From an uncultured Bacteroidales bacterium (GTDB lineage Bacteria > Bacteroidota > Bacteroidia > Bacteroidales > Muribaculaceae), in the NCBI GenBank assembly GCA_900539915.1, contig UQDU01000008.1, forward strand, positions 1-64,000: a stretch of DNA of 64,000 nucleotides, given 5' to 3'. Position numbers and translations under genes: made by a program. Below the pieces are notes generated by a model. That model was not told where the DNA came from. It saw only the letters and a program-made list of their open reading frames with translations, and did no database searches. Shown piece by piece: positions 32,474 through 42,190 of this stretch; position 1 is the stretch's first letter, and every line of letters begins with the position of its first letter.

Positions 32474-33055
32474 ATGACTGAATACACTATACAACCGGCA
32501 TCCATACACCATGCTACAGCCATCGCCGATGCGATAATAGCAGCTATAACACCAGAACTGTGTGTCGAGCTTCTTTGCGATGACAAGCATGGCATAGAGG
32601 ATGTAAACAATATGTTCGAAGCACTGGCACGCCTGGAGGATTCGCAATATTCTTACCGCAACACTCTTGTGGCGGTGACCTCTGACGGCCAAGTGGCAGG
32701 TGTCCTCGTCAGATACGACGGTGCCCGGCTTGCATCTCTACGCAAGGCATTCATTGAAGAATACAAGCGTTCCATGGGCCACACTATCGACGAGTCCATG
32801 GTACCCGACGAGACCGATGCTTCGGAAATCTACCTTGACTCCTTGGCCGTACTTCCCGAATATCGCGGTAAAGGCATTGCATCGGCACTGATAGCGGAAG
32901 CCTCAAGACAGGCTCAAATTACAGGCAAACCGCTGGGCCTGTTAGTTGACAAGCACAACGCCAATGCCCGACGGCTATATGAAAAAAGCGGTTTCATCTG
33001 CGTGGGCGAACGGTTCTTCCTCAACGAGCTGATGGACCACATGCAGATGCAATGA
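32474..33055 (+). CDS. GNAT family N-acetyltransferase
   Basis: A 193-residue acetyltransferase. The acetyl-CoA binding segment is LDSLAVLPEYRGKGIASALIAEA and the C-terminal NANARRLYEKSGFICVGER is typical. The N-terminal 70 residues are variable and carry the substrate site, which gives no clue. It lies 55 bases before the RelA/SpoT gene and could share its transcript. Confidence 0.88.
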   Translation: MTEYTIQPASIHHATAIADAIIAAITPELCVELLCDDKHGIEDVNNMFEALARLEDSQYSYRNTLVAVTSDGQVAGVLVRYDGARLASLRKAFIEEYKRSMGHTIDESMVPDETDASEIYLDSLAVLPEYRGKGIASALIAEASRQAQITGKPLGLLVDKHNANARRLYEKSGFICVGERFFLNELMDHMQMQ

Positions 33056-33110
33056 CTCGCCAGTACCATATTCTATTAATAAAAACATATATTTATCCAC
33101 GCGACTTATT

Positions 33111-35351
33111 ATGCAAGTGAACGAAAACGACAGTGCAAGCACACTTACAGCCGATGAGCGCAGACTGCTGCCCGGACTATACCGGCAGCTTCTGCGCCAG
33201 ACCGCTTCTGTAGCCACTCCTGATGATGCCTCACGTCTGCGACATATAATCAGCCGTCTGGTTAACGAGACCGAAATCAAGCGCACGCCCTTTGGGTTCC
33301 ACCCGATCATACGCAACCTGACGACTGCCATATCGCTTTGTGAACACATATCGCCTGACCGCAACATGATAGTGGCCATGGTGCTGTTCACGCTGCGCCA
33401 GCAGACCGATGGCTTTAACGCCGACATCGCCGCAGAGTGGGGAGAGGATGTAGCCAACCTGGTCGAAGGGCTCATCAAAGTCACCTCTCTATATGGTCAC
33501 GGAGCTGCCGTAGCAAGCGACAACTTCCGCAACCTGCTGCTGACATTCGCCCGTGACATCCGCGTCATAATCATTATGATAGTGGACCGCTTCGAACTTA
33601 TGAAGGCCATCAACCACCACCCCAACGACCGCATGGTGCAAGAGATGGCTTTCGAGGCACTGTATCTCTATGCTCCACTGGCCCACCGGCTCGGCCTCTA
33701 CTCTATCAAAGGACAGTTGGAAGACCTGTCGCTCAAATACACCAACCGCGCCACATTTACCGACATAGCCCGAAAACTCAAGGAGACAAAGACGGTACGC
33801 GACGCATACATAGCTTCGTTCATCGACCCGTTGAAGCGTCAGCTTGACGAAACCGGCCTGAAATATGAAATCAAAGGTCGCACCAAGTCGATTTATTCCA
33901 TATGGAACAAAATCAAGAAGCAGCACCACGACATAGACGAGATATATGACCTATTTGCCATACGAATCATCATAGACACTCCCCTGCGCAAGGAAAAAAG
34001 TGACTGCTGGCTGGCCTACTCGGTGGTTACGGAAATGTACCAGCCCAATCCGTCTCGTCTCAAGGACTGGCTGTCGATTCCTAAAAGCAACGGTTACGAA
34101 TCGCTACACATCACTGTCAAAGGTCCTCAGAACCGATGGGTAGAGGTGCAGATACGCACACGGCGCATGGACCTCATAGCCGAAAAGGGCCTTGCCGCAC
34201 ACTGGAAATACAAAGGTGGCAAGGCTGAGGAAGGACTGGATACGTGGATGAACAATATCCGTGACATCCTCGAGAGCGGCGAAAGCGGCCCGATGGAGCT
34301 GATGAAAAATATCTCGATGGATCTGTATGACAAGGAGGTATTCGCTTTCACACCCAAGGGCGATTTATACAAGCTGCCCATGGGGGCTACTGTTCTGGAT
34401 TTCGCATTCAATATCCACTCGGGGCTCGGTTGCCGATGCACCGGCGGAAAGGTCAACGGTAAGGTGTGCAAGCTCAACCACCGCTTGTCGAGCGGCGACA
34501 CGGTCGAGATACTGACTGCACCAAACCAGGCACCGAAACAAGACTGGCTCAACTTCGTAGTAACAGGCAAAGCCCGGAGCAAGATACGCCAGACTCTCAA
34601 CGAGGCAGCCAACCGCAATGCCGAGCTCGCTAAAGAGATGCTGCAACGCAGATTCAAAAACCGCAAGCTCGAACTGGAGGAGCCGGTATTGATGCGCACC
34701 ATCAAGAGGCTCGGCTACAAGACCGTAACGGAATTCTACAGTGCGATAGCGTCAGAAAAACTTGATGTTGACGAGGTCATCAGCGAATATGATGCATCTT
34801 TGCGCAAGACCGAAGCCTCTGCCGAGACCCGAAGCGCAGGTGAATTTATCCTTGACACGAAATCACCCGACGACCATGACTCCGGGCATTCACCGTCTGA
34901 CATACTCATCATAGGCGGCAAAAATCTCAAAGGCATCAATTATAAGCTCGCGAAATGCTGCAATCCCATCTATGGCGACAATGTAACAGGATTCATCTCA
35001 TCAGAGGGCGTTGTCAAAGTACACCGCTCTGACTGCCAGAATGCCATGCATCTCGCTGAAAGATACCCCTACCGCATCATCACGACGCGCTGGGCCGGCG
35101 AGGGCAGCGACGTACAGTTTGGTGCTACCCTCCGCGTGGTCGGCCACGATGACATCGGCATCGTGACCAACATAACCTCCATGATATCCAAAGAGAAAGG
35201 TGTCCTGCTCCGAAACATATCCATTGATGCACATGACGGCATATTCCAAGGATTTCTGGTGGTGGGCGTCAATGACACCCGCACTCTCAATAATCTGATA
35301 AAGAAAATCAAGACAGTAAAAGGCGTGAAAGATGTACAGCGCAATAATTAA
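33111..35351 (+). CDS. RelA/SpoT-family (p)ppGpp synthetase
   Basis: A 746-residue stringent-response enzyme. Order: degenerate HD hydrolase (about 40-190), synthetase (about 240-380, KGRTKSIYSIWNKIKKQ and EVQIRTRRMDLIAEKG), TGS (about 395-460, VFAFTPKGDLYKLPMGATV), and at the end a CC-type zinc finger (CCNPIYGD) and an ACT domain. The HDxxED motif of the hydrolase is lost (VLFTLRQQ at about 91-98 occupies the place), so hydrolysis is doubtful. The synthetase carries RLKD, the RxKD form usually seen in bifunctional enzymes. A second RSH may exist elsewhere in the genome. Confidence 0.93.
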   Translation: MQVNENDSASTLTADERRLLPGLYRQLLRQTASVATPDDASRLRHIISRLVNETEIKRTPFGFHPIIRNLTTAISLCEHISPDRNMIVAMVLFTLRQQTDGFNADIAAEWGEDVANLVEGLIKVTSLYGHGAAVASDNFRNLLLTFARDIRVIIIMIVDRFELMKAINHHPNDRMVQEMAFEALYLYAPLAHRLGLYSIKGQLEDLSLKYTNRATFTDIARKLKETKTVRDAYIASFIDPLKRQLDETGLKYEIKGRTKSIYSIWNKIKKQHHDIDEIYDLFAIRIIIDTPLRKEKSDCWLAYSVVTEMYQPNPSRLKDWLSIPKSNGYESLHITVKGPQNRWVEVQIRTRRMDLIAEKGLAAHWKYKGGKAEEGLDTWMNNIRDILESGESGPMELMKNISMDLYDKEVFAFTPKGDLYKLPMGATVLDFAFNIHSGLGCRCTGGKVNGKVCKLNHRLSSGDTVEILTAPNQAPKQDWLNFVVTGKARSKIRQTLNEAANRNAELAKEMLQRRFKNRKLELEEPVLMRTIKRLGYKTVTEFYSAIASEKLDVDEVISEYDASLRKTEASAETRSAGEFILDTKSPDDHDSGHSPSDILIIGGKNLKGINYKLAKCCNPIYGDNVTGFISSEGVVKVHRSDCQNAMHLAERYPYRIITTRWAGEGSDVQFGATLRVVGHDDIGIVTNITSMISKEKGVLLRNISIDAHDGIFQGFLVVGVNDTRTLNNLIKKIKTVKGVKDVQRNN

Positions 35352-36168
35352 ACCACTCCGCCAAGTGCTCCGTGCAGGTATCTTGGCAGCTTTAGCTCTA
35401 TCGGCCATATCATGCGGCCACGACAACCAGACCGAACAGGCCCGGGACATGCTCAACCGAGCACGTATCGCCTCTGAAGCCGGACAGTTTGAGACAGCGA
35501 AAATGTTGCTTGACTCCATCGACTCCGTATGCCCAAAAGCTATAGATGTCAGGCGTGAAGGCATCGCACTGATGACAACAGTGAGAGAGGGGCTGCTCAA
35601 CTGCCATATAGCGCAGACCGACTCACTGCTCGCCGTGGCCCAACTGCGCGGAGACTCCCTGCAACAAAAGCTCCGCAAGGTCAACAACCCCATAGAAGAC
35701 TATTTCGTCATCTCCGACCTCGGCAAAGTGACTGACGGACTTGACCCACGTCTGATGCCTGATGGCACCTTATACATTCTATCACGCCTGTCAGCTCCTA
35801 AAATCCGTCACACCTCGGTCAATGTATCTGCCCCGGACGGGACCTCCGCCTCAACTTCCCACATTCCGCGTGACGGAGAACGCAATGATGAGACCGGAGG
35901 CATAGAAACCATCACATTTATCGGCACGGATGCCGACACCATCGGTGCCTTCGTCAACGCTCACCGCAATCAACCCATCACCCTGCATTTTAACGGTCCG
36001 GGAAACCGGACCATATCCATGCCGCTGCCACGGAAACAGGCAGACGCCATTGCTGCGGCCTACAGCTACGCCGACAACATACGCCAACGCAAAATCCTCT
36101 CCATACGCCGCCGCGCCCTTGAAGAGCAGCTCGGCCTAAACCGCTCCCAGTCAGCCTCTCTTCACTAA
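35332..36168 (+). CDS. Lipoprotein of unknown function
   Basis: A 278-residue protein whose signal ends in the lipobox ALSAISC. The mature part opens with a helix-rich segment with TPR-like residues (ARDMLNRARIASEAGQFETAKMLLDSI) and continues with a beta-rich C-terminal half. The start overlaps the RelA/SpoT stop by 20 bases, so it is translationally coupled, a pairing I do not recognise from other organisms. No function can be assigned. Confidence 0.7.
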   Translation: MYSAIIKPLRQVLRAGILAALALSAISCGHDNQTEQARDMLNRARIASEAGQFETAKMLLDSIDSVCPKAIDVRREGIALMTTVREGLLNCHIAQTDSLLAVAQLRGDSLQQKLRKVNNPIEDYFVISDLGKVTDGLDPRLMPDGTLYILSRLSAPKIRHTSVNVSAPDGTSASTSHIPRDGERNDETGGIETITFIGTDADTIGAFVNAHRNQPITLHFNGPGNRTISMPLPRKQADAIAAAYSYADNIRQRKILSIRRRALEEQLGLNRSQSASLH

Positions 36169-36430
36169 AACACCATCACAATAATATAGCGCATTACGAA
36201 CAAACGCTATATATATCCTCTTGAAAATACTAATTCAAACGCTTATTAAACAACATTTAGATAGCGAGACATCTTAAATAGATTAAGAATGGTAATGTCG
36301 CTGTACGGATAAACTGGAAAACAGCCAAGCATTCCACACCACTGTGTGATTACTTGTACTTAATACCCCAAATCAATCTAACTCCAATAAGTCACATCTC
36401 TAAAATTTAACGGCTCATCAAACATAACGT

Positions 36431-37513
36431 ATGCGCTCATCTGACAATCATCTGAATACACCCCGACAAACATCTGACCGTCCAGCTCGTAATTCTTCAT
36501 TAGATTGGGTCTGTGGGCTAATGATGATTCGAATAATCATTGGACATATATACTTTTATTGTGGTGCTTCCTGGCCCTTAGAAACAATTCGTATAATGGA
36601 CATTATATTATTCGCGAATATGCCATGGTTTTTCTTTAAAGCAGGAATGTTCTTCAAAAACTATCCAACCAATAATGTCATAAGAAGCTCCTCAAAAAGA
36701 TTATTGATTCCATGGGCAGTCTTTGGGGTATTAGGACTAATTCAAGTTACCATTTTAGTCCATGAACCATCCGACATTATTCACAGAATAATCTCAGCTT
36801 GCAAAACAGTATTAGTTGACATGGCCTTTCCTGGCAATCTGGCTCTTTGGTTCCTCCTATCTCTCTTCTTTTGTCGGATTCTGGCATCATTGCTTCAAAA
36901 AATCTGCGGATCCTTATGGGCATATGCTGCAATTGTGGCAGGATTTTTCCTTGCATTTTATTTCAACATCTTTCCGCCAAAAACATCGGACGATTTTTTC
37001 ATTTTCCCAAATATCTTTTTAGGGCTGATATTCTTTGGTTTTGGTTATATCTTAAGGACAAAACAATACACTCCGCATGTCATTATTCCAGCATTGATTC
37101 TGTTTATAATTTTAAGCCTATTTGAGCCCTACGGTATAGATGTACGCGCCAATGGAGCTTTTGATACAACCACCACTCAATATATAACATTTTATCCGAG
37201 AGCACTTTGTATAATATTAGTCTTAAACTATATAGCATATCATTTTCCTACTGCTTACCTTCGCAAAAGCATTATATCATACATCGGACGCAACTCTATG
37301 AGTTTTTATGTCCTACACAGCCCTATCATGCTTATTTGTGAAATTATCCTGTTTAGACTGCCCATCTCTGCCGCCTCAAGAGGATTGATTATCCTGAGCG
37401 TTTTAGTGATAACACTACCCTTAACAGATTGGTTTTTGCGCAGGTATTGGCCGGAGGCGTTGGGGCTCAGGCGTGACAGGAAGCGCATGACGGCACCTGA
37501 TGAATTGCCCTGA
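36431..37513 (+). CDS. Acyltransferase-3 family membrane protein
   Basis: A 360-residue integral membrane protein with about ten helices. SLDWVCGLMMIRIIIGHIYF replaces the usual first helix, where the catalytic histidine is present (GHIYFYCG), and FANMPWFFFKAGMFFKN matches the second. Family members acetylate or otherwise acylate surface glycans. The gene is markedly more AT-rich than its neighbours, which suggests acquisition, and it is not in the polysaccharide operon. The preceding 260 bases contain only an ATATAGCG/CGCTATAT hairpin. Confidence 0.8.
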   Translation: MRSSDNHLNTPRQTSDRPARNSSLDWVCGLMMIRIIIGHIYFYCGASWPLETIRIMDIILFANMPWFFFKAGMFFKNYPTNNVIRSSSKRLLIPWAVFGVLGLIQVTILVHEPSDIIHRIISACKTVLVDMAFPGNLALWFLLSLFFCRILASLLQKICGSLWAYAAIVAGFFLAFYFNIFPPKTSDDFFIFPNIFLGLIFFGFGYILRTKQYTPHVIIPALILFIILSLFEPYGIDVRANGAFDTTTTQYITFYPRALCIILVLNYIAYHFPTAYLRKSIISYIGRNSMSFYVLHSPIMLICEIILFRLPISAASRGLIILSVLVITLPLTDWFLRRYWPEALGLRRDRKRMTAPDELP

Positions 37514-37601
37514 GGCGCCACATGGCTGCATACTACCACACATTTTGATAGCATTCTGAAAAAATTATTGGCATTTTGCTACTATTTAAGAAATTTTGCT
37601 G

Positions 37602-37610
37602 TATATTTGC
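37602..37610 (+). promoter_or_regulatory. Promoter element of asnB
   Basis: TATATTTGC, predicted start near 37617 and a leader of about 80 bases. Nearby TTG sequences are at 23 bases or closer than usual. Confidence 0.6.
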
Positions 37611-37696
37611 AGTCAGATAACGGAAAATAACAGCTATATGCTGCATCATCCTGATTGCAATAGACAGAAAACAAAACGCAAAACAGACCGATAATT

Positions 37697-39361
37697 ATGT
37701 GTGGTATAGTCACAGTATTTGAGACCGGCGGAGACCAGCAGAGCCTCCGGCCCGAGATTCTGAAAATGTCAAAGAAAATACGTCACCGCGGACCCGACTG
37801 GTCAGGAATATACTGCGGACGTAATGCCATACTTGCTCACGAGCGTCTCTCAATCGTTGATCCCGAAAGCGGCGGACAGCCCCTTAAAACCGACGATGGC
37901 AAGGTCATACTGGCAGTGAACGGTGAAATCTACAACCACCGCGAACTGCGCAAACGCTATGAAGGCCGATATAATTTCCTGACAGGCAGCGACTGTGAGG
38001 TGATTCTGGCACTGTACCGTGACAAAGGTGCTGACTTCCTGGAGGAGCTGAACGGCATTTTCGCATTTGCACTCTATGACGAAGAAAATGACTTCTACAT
38101 GGTGGCACGCGACCCCATAGGTGTCATACCGCTATATATGGGCTCCGATGCCAAAGGTCACAAATACTTCGCGAGCGAGCTCAAAGCTCTTGAGGGTGTT
38201 TGTGACGTAATCGAGCCATTTCTCCCGGGACATGTCTATGACAGCCGCACCGGCGAGATGCGCCGATGGTATTCACGCGACTGGGAATCATACGATGCAG
38301 TCAAGGACAACCCGACATCAATACCCGAGCTGCGCCAGGCTCTCGAAAATGCTGTAAAACGTCAGCTGATGAGCGATGTACCTTACGGTGTGCTGCTTTC
38401 GGGCGGTCTGGATTCATCCATCATATCGGCTGTAGCAGCAAAGTATGCCCCTAACCGCATCGAGGCTGACGGCCAGACAACCGCTTACTGGCCGCGCCTC
38501 CACTCGTTTGCAGTGGGTCTCAAGGGCGCGCCGGACCTTGCTGCCGCCAAGAAAGTCGCCGACCATATCGGCACAGTACACCACGAAATCCACTACACCG
38601 TGCAGGAAGGGTTGGATGCCATCAGAGATGTCATATACTTTACCGAGACATATGATGTCACCACCATACGCGCATCCACCCCTATGTATCTCCTGGCCCG
38701 TGTCATCAAGTCAATGGGCATCAAGATGGTACTGTCGGGCGAAGGTGCCGATGAAATATTCGGCGGATACCTCTATTTCCACAAGGCCCCCGATGCCAAG
38801 GCGTTCCATGAGGAAACAGTGCGCAAGCTGTCCAAGCTCCATCTATATGACTGTCTGCGAGCCAACAAAGCCCTGTCGGCATGGGGCGTGGAGGGGCGTG
38901 TACCATTCCTCGACAAAGAGTTTCTTGACGTGGCGATGCGTCTAAATCCTGCCGACAAGATGGCCGGCCCACAGAAGATGGAAAAATGGGTGCTCCGCAA
39001 AGCCTTTGAAGACATGCTACCCCACTCCGTAGCCTGGCGACAAAAAGAACAGTTCAGCGACGGCGTAGGCTACTCGTGGATTGACTCGCTCAAAGAAATC
39101 ACCTCATCACAAGTCACTGACGAGATGATGAAAAATGCAGCACGCCGATTCCCCATCAACACTCCGATGAATAAGGAAGAGTACTACTACCGCACCATAT
39201 TCGAGGAGCACTTCCCCTCCGCCACAGCCGCAGCATGCGTACCCTCCGTACCCTCCGTGGCTTGCTCCACAGCCGAAGCGCTCGCCTGGGATGCCTCATT
39301 CCGTAACCTCAACGACCCCTCAGGCCGCGCCGTCAAAAACGTACATACCGCTGCTTATTGA
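37697..39361 (+). CDS. asnB: Asparagine synthase (glutamine-hydrolysing), AsnB
   Basis: A 554-residue class II amidotransferase that makes asparagine from aspartate, glutamine and ATP. The N-terminal glutaminase starts with the catalytic Cys2 (MCGIVTVFE), and RHRGPDWSG, NGEIYNH and GSDCEVIL follow. The synthase domain has the ATP loop LLSGGLDSSI and SGEGADEIFGGY. The C-terminal end is extended and rich in small residues. A strong terminator lies at 39425. Confidence 0.95.
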   Translation: MCGIVTVFETGGDQQSLRPEILKMSKKIRHRGPDWSGIYCGRNAILAHERLSIVDPESGGQPLKTDDGKVILAVNGEIYNHRELRKRYEGRYNFLTGSDCEVILALYRDKGADFLEELNGIFAFALYDEENDFYMVARDPIGVIPLYMGSDAKGHKYFASELKALEGVCDVIEPFLPGHVYDSRTGEMRRWYSRDWESYDAVKDNPTSIPELRQALENAVKRQLMSDVPYGVLLSGGLDSSIISAVAAKYAPNRIEADGQTTAYWPRLHSFAVGLKGAPDLAAAKKVADHIGTVHHEIHYTVQEGLDAIRDVIYFTETYDVTTIRASTPMYLLARVIKSMGIKMVLSGEGADEIFGGYLYFHKAPDAKAFHEETVRKLSKLHLYDCLRANKALSAWGVEGRVPFLDKEFLDVAMRLNPADKMAGPQKMEKWVLRKAFEDMLPHSVAWRQKEQFSDGVGYSWIDSLKEITSSQVTDEMMKNAARRFPINTPMNKEEYYYRTIFEEHFPSATAAACVPSVPSVACSTAEALAWDASFRNLNDPSGRAVKNVHTAAY

Positions 39362-39424
39362 CCATAAAAAAGGACGAAAAATATGCTGTAAAACATAGTT
39401 TTGCAAAACTTAACAGATGCGTTA

Positions 39425-39460
39425 AAATCGCGCTCTCAGACATGTGAGAGCGCGATTTTT
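39425..39460 (+). terminator. Terminator of asnB
   Basis: AAATCGCGCTCTCA (39425-39438) pairs with TGAGAGCGCGATTT (39444-39457), followed by Ts. Nothing else is seen in 39362-39505 apart from a partial relative of the interspersed repeat (CTAAGTCAGTGA). Confidence 0.85.
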
Positions 39461-39505
39461 ATGTATCACGTTGCGCTAAGTCAGTGATTGTAAGGACACT
39501 ACATT

Positions 39506-39536
39506 TTGTCACCTCAGCAGATTTGCTTACCTTTGC
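39506..39536 (+). promoter_or_regulatory. Promoter of the thioredoxin-fold gene
   Basis: TTG at 39506-39508, 19 bases, then TACCTTTGC at 39528-39536. Both elements match the consensus. The leader would be about 125 bases, long for this region. Confidence 0.7.
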
Positions 39537-39670
39537 GCCAGCAAAAGATGATAGGTCTATATATTGACTGTCACGAATGGCCGAAAATCGGCAACCATTT
39601 TGAAAACCGTTTTTTCTCATTTTACACATAAGATTTTCAAATGGTGATGTGAAACGAATTAACCCATGAC

Positions 39671-40186
39671 ATGATAAGGACATTAAAGATTACCGCTCTT
39701 TTTGCTGTTATCACACTTACTCTCGCTGCCCACACCACTCGCATGGTCGATGCAGCCCCCGGACAGATAGCTCCCGACTTTGAGCTCAGCACATCCGCAG
39801 ATTCAACCGATGATTCCACCCCCCGCTCTTTTTTCATCTCAGACCTCAAAGGCGAATACGTCCTGGTCAACTTCTGGTCTACGACCGATGCCGCATCGCG
39901 TGTAGCTGCCGGCACCTATGACCAGCTGATGAAAAACAATGATTTCGGTGGACGCCTCAACCTGCTCAACCTCAATTTTGACGGAAACGCAGCCCTGTTT
40001 GACGCAATAGTGCGCCAGGATGGCCTTGACACCACGATGCAGTACCATCTCGCCGGAGAAGCCGCTCAGGAGATAGCCGAAACCTACCACCTCGACCAAG
40101 GCTACCGCGCCATCCTCATCGACCCCAACGGCAAAATAGTAGCCGTCAACCCCACCCCTGCCGACATCGCCACCATAGTAAGCTAA
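39671..40186 (+). CDS. Secreted thioredoxin-fold protein lacking the CXXC motif
   Basis: A 171-residue protein with a signal peptide and the TlpA/AhpC-type start APDFEL. Where active members have W-C-x-x-C, this has FWSTTDAASR, so no disulfide chemistry is expected at that site. The end (IDPNGKIVAVNPTPADIATI) is normal for the fold. It may be a structural or regulatory relative. Confidence 0.78.
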   Translation: MIRTLKITALFAVITLTLAAHTTRMVDAAPGQIAPDFELSTSADSTDDSTPRSFFISDLKGEYVLVNFWSTTDAASRVAAGTYDQLMKNNDFGGRLNLLNLNFDGNAALFDAIVRQDGLDTTMQYHLAGEAAQEIAETYHLDQGYRAILIDPNGKIVAVNPTPADIATIVS

Positions 40187-40209
40187 CCCAACCAGGGAAT
40201 ATATAAGAA

Positions 40210-40253
40210 ACGATGGAGTCCGACACTCATGCTGTCGGACTCCATCGTTTTAT
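40210..40253. terminator. Bidirectional terminator at the end of the polysaccharide locus
   Basis: ACGATGGAGTCCGACA (40210-40224 region) pairs with TGTCGGACTCCATCGT (40233-40248), followed by TTTATT. It separates the thioredoxin-fold gene from the convergent epimerase. Confidence 0.85.
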
Positions 40254-40276
40254 TGCTATATTAATCTACTGAGGAA

Positions 40277-41293
40277 TCAGAGGAGGGCGTTGGGGGTGGA
40301 GTCGGAGTACCAGTCGGCTATGGCTTCGGGGAGGGTCCAGTGGAATTTGTAGCCGCTGCGTGACATCTTTTCGCCGCTGATGTTGGTGGAAATCTGGAGC
40401 TTGCGGACACGGGCCGGGCAGATGCCCATGGGTGCGCCGCATGCGCCTATGATGGCGGCTACGGGCTTGATGAGGCTGTTGGGGATGTAGGGCACTGACT
40501 GCGTGAGGTCGGTGACCTGTTTCATGGTGTTGACAATCTGCTCTATGGTGTAGGCCGGATGGAATGTGCAGTTATACAATTCGGTGCCTGCCGCTTGATG
40601 GTCTACGCAGTACATGATGAAGCGTACCAGTTCCTTGACATAGACACATGCCTTGATGGTGTCCTTACGGCCCGGATAGGCGAACTTATGACCCTTTATG
40701 GCCCAGTAGAGGCGTGTGAAGTTGCCGTTTTCGCCTTTTCCGAACACTACTCCCGGACGCACTATGGTCAGCTTGCGGTTGGCGGCATCGCCATTCTGCC
40801 ATCCTTCGTGTATCTTCTCCGCCACGAGTTTGGATATGCCATAGGCCGAATTGGGGGTGGGCAACGTATCCTCCTTTTTCAGTTCTTCCGAGGGTCCGTA
40901 AGGAGCGATGCTTGAAGTGAATACAATATGCCTGATGCCGTGACGCTCTGCAAAAGCCACGACATTTTCCGCGCCGCGGATATTTGTCTCGAAATATTCG
41001 TGGTCTTCGTGTCCGGGAGTGCGGTGGACAGCAGCGAAGTTGAATATGATGTCATCGGATGTAGGTGTAAACGGCATGTTTTCAATCGGTTTGCGTATGT
41101 CACACTCCACATATTCCGACTGGAGCGTCTCGCCGTCACGCACAGCCGGCTTGTAGTTTTTCACAACGGGGTTAGGTGTACCCGGTTTTACGATGTCGAG
41201 GTTGTATATCTTCGCATCGGGATACAGCTCGCGGAGCAGATTGGTCAGATGCGTGCCTATGAATCCGGTGCCACCGGTGATGATATAGTTCAT
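40277..41293 (-). CDS. NAD-dependent epimerase/dehydratase family protein
   Basis: A 338-residue extended short-chain dehydrogenase. The nucleotide loop is ITGGTGFIGTHL, the catalytic set is Ser in FTSSIAP with the YxxxK of SAYGISK. It acts on a nucleotide-linked sugar, probably for this locus, but 4-epimerase, dehydratase or reductase cannot be told apart by eye. It is the last gene of the polysaccharide operon. Confidence 0.88.
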   Translation of the reverse strand: MNYIITGGTGFIGTHLTNLLRELYPDAKIYNLDIVKPGTPNPVVKNYKPAVRDGETLQSEYVECDIRKPIENMPFTPTSDDIIFNFAAVHRTPGHEDHEYFETNIRGAENVVAFAERHGIRHIVFTSSIAPYGPSEELKKEDTLPTPNSAYGISKLVAEKIHEGWQNGDAANRKLTIVRPGVVFGKGENGNFTRLYWAIKGHKFAYPGRKDTIKACVYVKELVRFIMYCVDHQAAGTELYNCTFHPAYTIEQIVNTMKQVTDLTQSVPYIPNSLIKPVAAIIGACGAPMGICPARVRKLQISTNISGEKMSRSGYKFHWTLPEAIADWYSDSTPNALL

Positions 41294-41340
41294 ATTATTT
41301 ATACGGAGAAACTGTAGGGTAAATTGTATGTCATAGATGG

Positions 41341-42156
41341 TTATCTCTTGTAGCCGAGCGAACGGAGTATCTCGCGGTTGACGCGGCTGCGTTCGCGGTC
41401 AAATATCCAGCCCCATTTGTTGAAATACTTTATCATATTGGACATATGTATCTTGAGCATCTTCTTGCTCTTATACGAGGCTGCACGATGGGCATGGACT
41501 ATGGTGACTTCGGGCCAGAACATGGTGCGGTAGTGGCGGTGCATGCGCCGGGTGATGTCTATGTCCTCAGGATACATGAAAAACCGCTCGTCAAACAGGC
41601 CCACTTTATCAAAGGCGCTGAGACGGAAAAACATGAAGCTGCCCTGATGGTAGGCTATATTGGCCGGCGATTTATGGTCCCAGAATCCCAGAGTGTAGCG
41701 ATAGTTGCGCTTCTCCCCCAGAGCTTTGGGCATGAACCGGCGGAATATCAGATCGGCAGGAGCCGGCAGCAGCCTCACGACATACTGCAACGTGCCGTCG
41801 GGATACACCGTGTTAGGTATCAGCTGCGCCACATCACGGTTTTCATCCATATAGGCGCGTATCTTGTCAAGGACACCCCCGTCAAAATAGACATCGGAAT
41901 TGATGACCAAAATATAATCGGCTTTCCACTCCCGGGCAAGACGTATCGACACATTGTGTGCCGCCCCATAACCGAGGTTGGCATCATTGAACACATAATG
42001 GATCTGAGGAATCTCCGCACAAAATCCGCGCAGACCGTCAGACGGAGAGTTGTCACTGACCACTATCCGCTCCACCCCGTTGGATAGGAGCGAGTCAATA
42101 CACTTGCGGAGCTCCGCAGTGTCAGTGTTGTAGGTGACGATGGATGCTACTGTCAT
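41341..42156 (-). CDS. Glycosyltransferase family 2 (rhamnosyltransferase-like)
   Basis: A 271-residue inverting GT-A enzyme. SIVTYN and VSDNSPSDG bind the nucleotide, INSDVYFDGG is the DxD-type metal site, and the later GSFMFFRLSAF and ERFFMYPEDIDITRR match WbbL-like rhamnosyltransferases. The donor sugar is a suggestion by similarity only. Confidence 0.88.
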   Translation of the reverse strand: MTVASIVTYNTDTAELRKCIDSLLSNGVERIVVSDNSPSDGLRGFCAEIPQIHYVFNDANLGYGAAHNVSIRLAREWKADYILVINSDVYFDGGVLDKIRAYMDENRDVAQLIPNTVYPDGTLQYVVRLLPAPADLIFRRFMPKALGEKRNYRYTLGFWDHKSPANIAYHQGSFMFFRLSAFDKVGLFDERFFMYPEDIDITRRMHRHYRTMFWPEVTIVHAHRAASYKSKKMLKIHMSNMIKYFNKWGWIFDRERSRVNREILRSLGYKR

Positions 42157-42190
42157 AAGCTGAGTCTGATATATCAGATAAAACTATGTA

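Noticed and set aside
36184..36212. ATATAGCG/CGCTATAT stem after the lipoprotein gene
   Set aside because: The stem is short, AT-rich and lacks a T-run, so it was not listed as a terminator.
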